Below the pieces are notes generated by a model. It was not told the origin of the DNA. It ran no database searches and worked only from the letters and a program-made list of their open reading frames with translations. Position numbers and translations under genes: made by a program. Of a stretch of DNA of 9,066 nucleotides, positions 6,793 through 9,066 are shown piece by piece (the first letter of the stretch is position 1; every line of letters begins with the position of its first letter). Origin of the DNA: Clostridiales bacterium UBA1774 (lineage in GTDB: Bacteria > Bacillota > Clostridia > Oscillospirales > Oscillospiraceae); assembly GCA_002314635.1 (NCBI GenBank), contig DCGQ01000063.1, forward strand, positions 1 through 9,066, given 5' to 3'.

Positions 6793-6823
6793 AAAACCTG
6801 AGTCCGGACTGTCGGACTCAGGT
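6793..6823 (-). terminator. Intrinsic terminator of htpG
   Basis: CCTGAGTCCG (6797-6806) pairs perfectly with CGGACTCAGG (6813-6822); one further A-T pair extends the stem to 11. On the minus strand it is followed by TTTTC, and it lies about 30 bases past the htpG stop codon, upstream of the protease promoter, so it separates the two transcripts. Confidence 0.88.
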
Positions 6824-6830
6824 CTGTATC

Positions 6831-6846
6831 GGGCCGGACGCGGCCC
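6831..6846. repeat. GC-rich hairpin between the htpG stop and its terminator
   Basis: GGGCCG-GACG-CGGCCC, six pairs with a four-base loop, eight bases beyond the htpG stop. No T-tract follows on either strand. It may protect the 3' end of the mRNA or simply precede the true terminator. Confidence 0.55.
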
Positions 6847-6853
6847 GCATCGG

Positions 6854-8692
6854 TTACACCATCAGGTCACTGATCAGATTCGCAAACTCTGCCGGATCGG
6901 GAATCGTCACACCGGCGTAAAGCAGTGCTTCGTAGTACAGGAGCTTGGCGTATTTTGCAGCCTTCTCCGGGTCGCCGGTATAGGCGCGGATCAGGCTTTC
7001 AAAGACCGGATGACCGGGGTTCAGCTCCAGTACCCGCTCCGCCTTGATCTTCTCGCCGGAGCCGGGAATGGAGGCGAAATACTTTTCCATTTCCAGCGTG
7101 ATCTCGCCCTGCGTACCCAGACAGGCCGGTGCGCTCTTCAAAGTCGCGGACAGCTTCACGCTGCTGACTGCGCCTTCCAGCTTTTCCTTGATGAAGGTCA
7201 GCATGGCTTCGTTGGCCTTTTCCTGCTCCTCCAGCTTTTCCTTGTCTCCTTCTTCGCCGAGACCCAGATCGGAGGAGATGACATTTTTCAGTTCCTTTTC
7301 CTGATAGGAGCCCAGCATGTTCATGACGAACTCGTCCACCTCATCGGTGAGATAGAGGATGCTCCAGCCCTTCTCCCGGATGGGTTCCGCCTGAGGCAGC
7401 TTGCTCAGACGGGCAACGGTGTCGCCGCAGGCATAGTAAATGTATTTCTGTTCCTCCGGCATGGCGGCCACATAGTCGCTGAGGGCAATGGCCTTCTCCT
7501 CCTTGGAGGAGTAGAACATCAGCAGATCCTCCAGCAGCTCCCGTTTCTCGCCATAGTTATTCAGAAGGCCATATTTCAGCTGCAGTCCGAAGGCCTTATA
7601 AAACTCTGCATAATGCTCGGCATCCTCGGTCATCAGCTTTTTCAGTTCGTTCTTGACCTTCTTCTCCAGATTGGCAGCGATGATCTTCAGCTGACGGTCA
7701 TGCTGCAGCAGTTCGCGGGAGATATTCAGGCTCAGGTCGGGAGAATCCACCACGCCCTGCACAAAGCGGAAGCACTCCGGCAGCAGATCCTTGCACTTGT
7801 CCATAATCAGCACACCGCTGGCATACAGCTGCAGACCGGCTTCATAATCCCGGGAGTAATAGTTATAGGGTGCGCTTGCGGGAACGAACAGCAATGCGCG
7901 GTAGCTTACGGAGCCTTCCACATTCACCCGGATGACCTTCAGCGGGTCCTCCATGGCATAGAATTTCTCCTTGTAGAACTTGATGCAGTCCTCTTCGCTG
8001 GCTTCGCTCTTGCTGCGCTGCCAGATGGGTACCATGCTGTTCACCGTGTCCTCACCCATCTTGATGGGATAGCGGACATAGTCGGAATACTTTTTAATCA
8101 GTTCACGGAGCCGCCACTCCTGCAGGAAATCGGAATACTTTTCTTCCTCACTGTCCGGCTTGACCGTCAGCACGATTTCCGTGCCAAAGGATTCCTTTTC
8201 GCCCGCAGTGATGGAATAACCGTCCGCGCCGGTGCTTTCCCAGACATAGGCCTGATCCGTGCCGTATTTTTTGGTTGTAACCGTCACCTTTTCGGCGATC
8301 ATGAACGCGCTGTAGAACCCAACGCCGAACTGACCGATCACATCAATCTCACTGTCTGCCGCCTTTTCCTTGTCCATAGCTTCCTTGAAGCCAAGAGAGC
8401 CGGAACGGGCAATGACGCCCAGATTTTCATCCAGTTCCTCTGAGGTCATGCCGATGCCGTTGTCCGAAACGGTGATGGTGCGGCCGTTTTCATCCACTGC
8501 CACCCGGATAAAGAAGTCGCTCCGATCCAGACCCACATTGCCCTCGGTCAGGGACTGATAGCACAGCTTGTCGATTGCATCGCTGGCATTGGAGATCAGT
8601 TCCCGCAGGAAGATCTCCTTGTGAGTGTAAATTGAATCAATCATCAGCCCCAGAAGTCGCTTGGATTCCGCCTTGAATTGTTTTTTCGCCAT
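6854..8692 (-). CDS. htpG: Molecular chaperone HtpG (bacterial Hsp90)
   Basis: A 612-residue cytoplasmic ATP-dependent chaperone that acts as a dimer to remodel and protect client proteins, often with DnaK. Length is close to the usual 620-630. N-terminal GHKL ATPase domain (about 1-215): ELISNASDAIDKL (31-43) with catalytic Glu31 and Mg-binding Asn35, DNGIGM (77-82), IGQFGVGFYSAF (119-130) lid region, and FGTEIVL (169-175). The middle domain holds SLNISRELLQ (321-330), whose Arg326 contacts ATP. The C-terminal dimerisation domain ends at LISDLMV. No organellar or ER features are present. The frame continues to a GTG at 8704, but that codon overlaps the GGAGG ribosome site (8704-8708), so the ATG at 8692, 11 bases further on and giving the normal MAKKQFKAE start, is chosen. 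It is monocistronic, with its own promoter and terminator, and its leader contains two palindromes. Confidence 0.98.
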   Translation of the reverse strand: MAKKQFKAESKRLLGLMIDSIYTHKEIFLRELISNASDAIDKLCYQSLTEGNVGLDRSDFFIRVAVDENGRTITVSDNGIGMTSEELDENLGVIARSGSLGFKEAMDKEKAADSEIDVIGQFGVGFYSAFMIAEKVTVTTKKYGTDQAYVWESTGADGYSITAGEKESFGTEIVLTVKPDSEEEKYSDFLQEWRLRELIKKYSDYVRYPIKMGEDTVNSMVPIWQRSKSEASEEDCIKFYKEKFYAMEDPLKVIRVNVEGSVSYRALLFVPASAPYNYYSRDYEAGLQLYASGVLIMDKCKDLLPECFRFVQGVVDSPDLSLNISRELLQHDRQLKIIAANLEKKVKNELKKLMTEDAEHYAEFYKAFGLQLKYGLLNNYGEKRELLEDLLMFYSSKEEKAIALSDYVAAMPEEQKYIYYACGDTVARLSKLPQAEPIREKGWSILYLTDEVDEFVMNMLGSYQEKELKNVISSDLGLGEEGDKEKLEEQEKANEAMLTFIKEKLEGAVSSVKLSATLKSAPACLGTQGEITLEMEKYFASIPGSGEKIKAERVLELNPGHPVFESLIRAYTGDPEKAAKYAKLLYYEALLYAGVTIPDPAEFANLISDLMV

Positions 8693-8717
8693 TGTAACTT
8701 GCACCTCCGAATCTTTC

Positions 8718-8736
8718 CGGGATACCGGGTATCCCG
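8718..8736. repeat. Perfect 19-base palindrome in the htpG leader
   Basis: CGGGATACC-G-GGTATCCCG: nine-base arms around one central base. It is transcribed in the htpG leader and ends about ten bases before the GGAGG ribosome site. It could be a protein-binding operator or, as RNA, a stable hairpin. It is not followed by a T-tract, so it is not a terminator. Confidence 0.7.
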
Positions 8737-8740
8737 CTTC

Positions 8741-8765
8741 CGGGCAGGCTTGTCCCTCCTGCCCG
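8741..8765. promoter_or_regulatory. Inverted repeat with 9-base spacer just downstream of the htpG promoter
   Basis: CGGGCAGG (8741-8748) and CCTGCCCG (8758-8765) are perfect eight-base arms separated by nine bases, at about +5 to +29 of the predicted htpG transcript. CIRCE, the HrcA operator of heat-shock genes, has arms of similar length and the same nine-base spacing, but its sequence (TTAGCACTC arms) does not match here. Operator or RNA hairpin are both possible. Confidence 0.55.
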
Positions 8766-8776
8766 TGACGAATGCT

Positions 8777-8804
8777 ATTATAACACGCTTCCTTACATTT
8801 TCAA
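8777..8804 (-). promoter_or_regulatory. Promoter of htpG
   Basis: TTGAAA (8804-8799) and a perfect TATAAT (8782-8777) on the minus strand, 16 bases apart. The transcript should start near 8770, giving a leader of about 78 bases that carries both palindromes. It resembles a vegetative sigma-A promoter rather than one for an alternative heat-shock sigma factor. Confidence 0.82.
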
Positions 8805-8835
8805 TGTCAGAAAATGAAATCCATACGGTATTCCG

Positions 8836-8855
8836 CGAAAAACTATTGTTTTTCG
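8836..8855. repeat. A/T-rich dyad between the divergent htpG and tRNA promoters
   Basis: CGAAAAAC-TATT-GTTTTTCG, perfect eight-base arms, lying between the -35 boxes of htpG (8804) and of the tRNA operon (8866). It is outside both predicted transcripts, so it would act as DNA, either as a binding site or as an A-tract upstream element. Function unknown. Confidence 0.5.
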
Positions 8856-8865
8856 AAAATTGCTG

Positions 8866-8894
8866 TTGACAAACAGGATGAAATCTGCTAGTAT
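8866..8894 (+). promoter_or_regulatory. Promoter of the tRNA operon
   Basis: Perfect TTGACA (8866-8871) and TAGTAT (8889-8894) on the plus strand with the ideal 17-base spacer. Transcription should start near 8901, about 26 bases before the mature 5' end of tRNA-Thr. The strong match fits a stable RNA promoter. Confidence 0.88.
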
Positions 8895-8903
8895 ACACCT
8901 CGC

Positions 8904-8915
8904 TGGTGATCACCA
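8904..8915 (+). repeat. Perfect 12-base palindrome in the tRNA operon leader
   Basis: TGGTGATCACCA is its own reverse complement and starts about four bases into the predicted transcript. Within it and just before it, CGCTGGTG (8901-8908) repeats exactly the bases at the tRNA-Thr 5' end (8926-8933). The 5' leader should be removed by RNase P. Confidence 0.6.
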
Positions 8916-8926
8916 AGGCAAGAAAC

Positions 8927-9002
8927 GCTGGTGTAGCTCAGTCGGTAGAGCAGCTGATTTGTAATCAGCAGGTCGGGGGTTCAAGTCCGTCCACCAGCTC
9001 CA
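8927..9002 (+). tRNA. tRNA-Thr (anticodon TGT)
   Basis: A complete 76-base gene with encoded CCA. Acceptor GCTGGTG (8927-8933) pairs with CACCAGC (8992-8998), discriminator T8999, CCA 9000-9002. The D arm is GCTC-GAGC. The anticodon stem GCTGA/TCAGC encloses TTTGTAA with anticodon TGT at 8960-8962, reading ACA and, with a modified U34, other Thr codons. The T loop is TTCAAGT. The T stem GGGGG/CCGTC has one wobble and one G-G opposition (positions 51 and 63). It is first in the operon, nine bases before tRNA-Tyr. Confidence 0.96.
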
Positions 9003-9011
9003 ATTTCATAT

Positions 9012-9066
9012 GGGGGTGTTCCCGAGTGGCCAAAGGGGACAGACTGTAAATCTGCTGGCTATGCCT
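9012..9066 (+). tRNA. tRNA-Tyr (anticodon GTA), 3' end cut by window edge
   Basis: The 5' part of a class II tRNA: acceptor strand GGGGGTG, D arm TTCCCGAGTGGCCAAAGGGG typical of tyrosine tRNAs, anticodon loop CTGTAAA with GTA at 9046-9048, then the start of a long variable arm (TGGCTATGCCT). The T arm and 3' acceptor strand are outside the window. The outermost anticodon-stem pair appears as A-C (ACAGA/TCTGC), where G-C is usual. It is cotranscribed with tRNA-Thr. Confidence 0.93.

Noticed and set aside
5288..8443. A very long plus-strand open frame (about 1,050 codons) opposite the protease and htpG
   Set aside because: It is antisense to two clearly recognised genes, runs through their promoter and terminator region, has no plausible family motifs, and has the His/Gln/Gly-rich composition expected from reading GC-rich coding sequence backwards.
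8693..8704. GTG start for htpG at 8704
   Set aside because: The codon overlaps the GGAGG ribosome site; the ATG at 8692 gives the usual HtpG N-terminus.
8741..8765. CIRCE element (HrcA operator)
   Set aside because: Only the nine-base spacing agrees; the arms are CGGGCAGG/CCTGCCCG, not TTAGCACTC/GAGTGCTAA.
8692..8926. A small open frame of about 60-90 codons on either strand near the htpG-tRNA control region
   Set aside because: The candidates run through promoters, palindromes or the htpG start, lack ribosome sites and resemble no protein I know.
1..9066. Mobile element, CRISPR array, phage or defence island
   Set aside because: No transposase, integrase, terminal inverted repeat, regularly spaced repeats or defence-type gene is present; genes are housekeeping or ordinary accessory, with similar base composition throughout. 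The tRNA genes at the right edge could be integration sites, but nothing beyond them is visible.

Overview
This 9,066-base window looks like ordinary chromosome from a GC-rich Gram-positive anaerobe, most likely a gut-type member of the class Clostridia. That placement is an inference from four things: a SAM-I (S-box) riboswitch with a terminator, strong GGAGG-type ribosome sites, a clostripain-family protease with a membrane anchor, and a CCA-encoding Thr-Tyr tRNA pair. I see no transposase, integrase, phage gene, CRISPR array or recognisable defence system.

Bases 1-2016 (minus strand) hold a SAM-responsive operon. A consensus promoter (TTGACA, 16 bases, TATAAT) is followed by a SAM-I riboswitch, an intrinsic terminator, then ahcY (S-adenosylhomocysteine hydrolase), and five bases later wecB (non-hydrolysing UDP-GlcNAc 2-epimerase, cut by the window's left edge). 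SAM should switch off its own by-product recycling gene, and wecB is carried along as a passenger or partner.

Bases 2017-4191 hold a divergent pair. A dicarboxylate/amino-acid:cation symporter (minus) and an AraC-family regulator with a cupin sensor domain (plus) share a 117-base intergenic region. Two TACGCA repeats exactly 21 bp apart sit there between the two putative promoters, so this looks like a small local circuit in which the regulator controls the transporter and perhaps itself. The symporter lacks the arginine that binds acidic substrates and has His in place of the Asn of the NMDG motif, so its substrate is probably not glutamate or aspartate.

Bases 4192-6853 hold a convergent terminator region and a large (810 aa) membrane-anchored clostripain-like (C11) cysteine protease on the minus strand, with its own promoter. 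Bases 6854-8692 hold htpG (Hsp90), with its own promoter, a strong terminator, and two palindromes in its leader, one of which has the arm-9-arm layout of a CIRCE operator but a different sequence.

Bases 8693-9066 hold a divergent control region and the start of a plus-strand tRNA operon: promoter, tRNA-Thr(TGT), and tRNA-Tyr(GTA) cut by the right edge.

No convincingly new biological system is visible. The points most worth a second look are the symporter's substrate-site substitutions, the shared operator of the divergent pair, the SAM-I control of ahcY-wecB, and the htpG leader palindromes.
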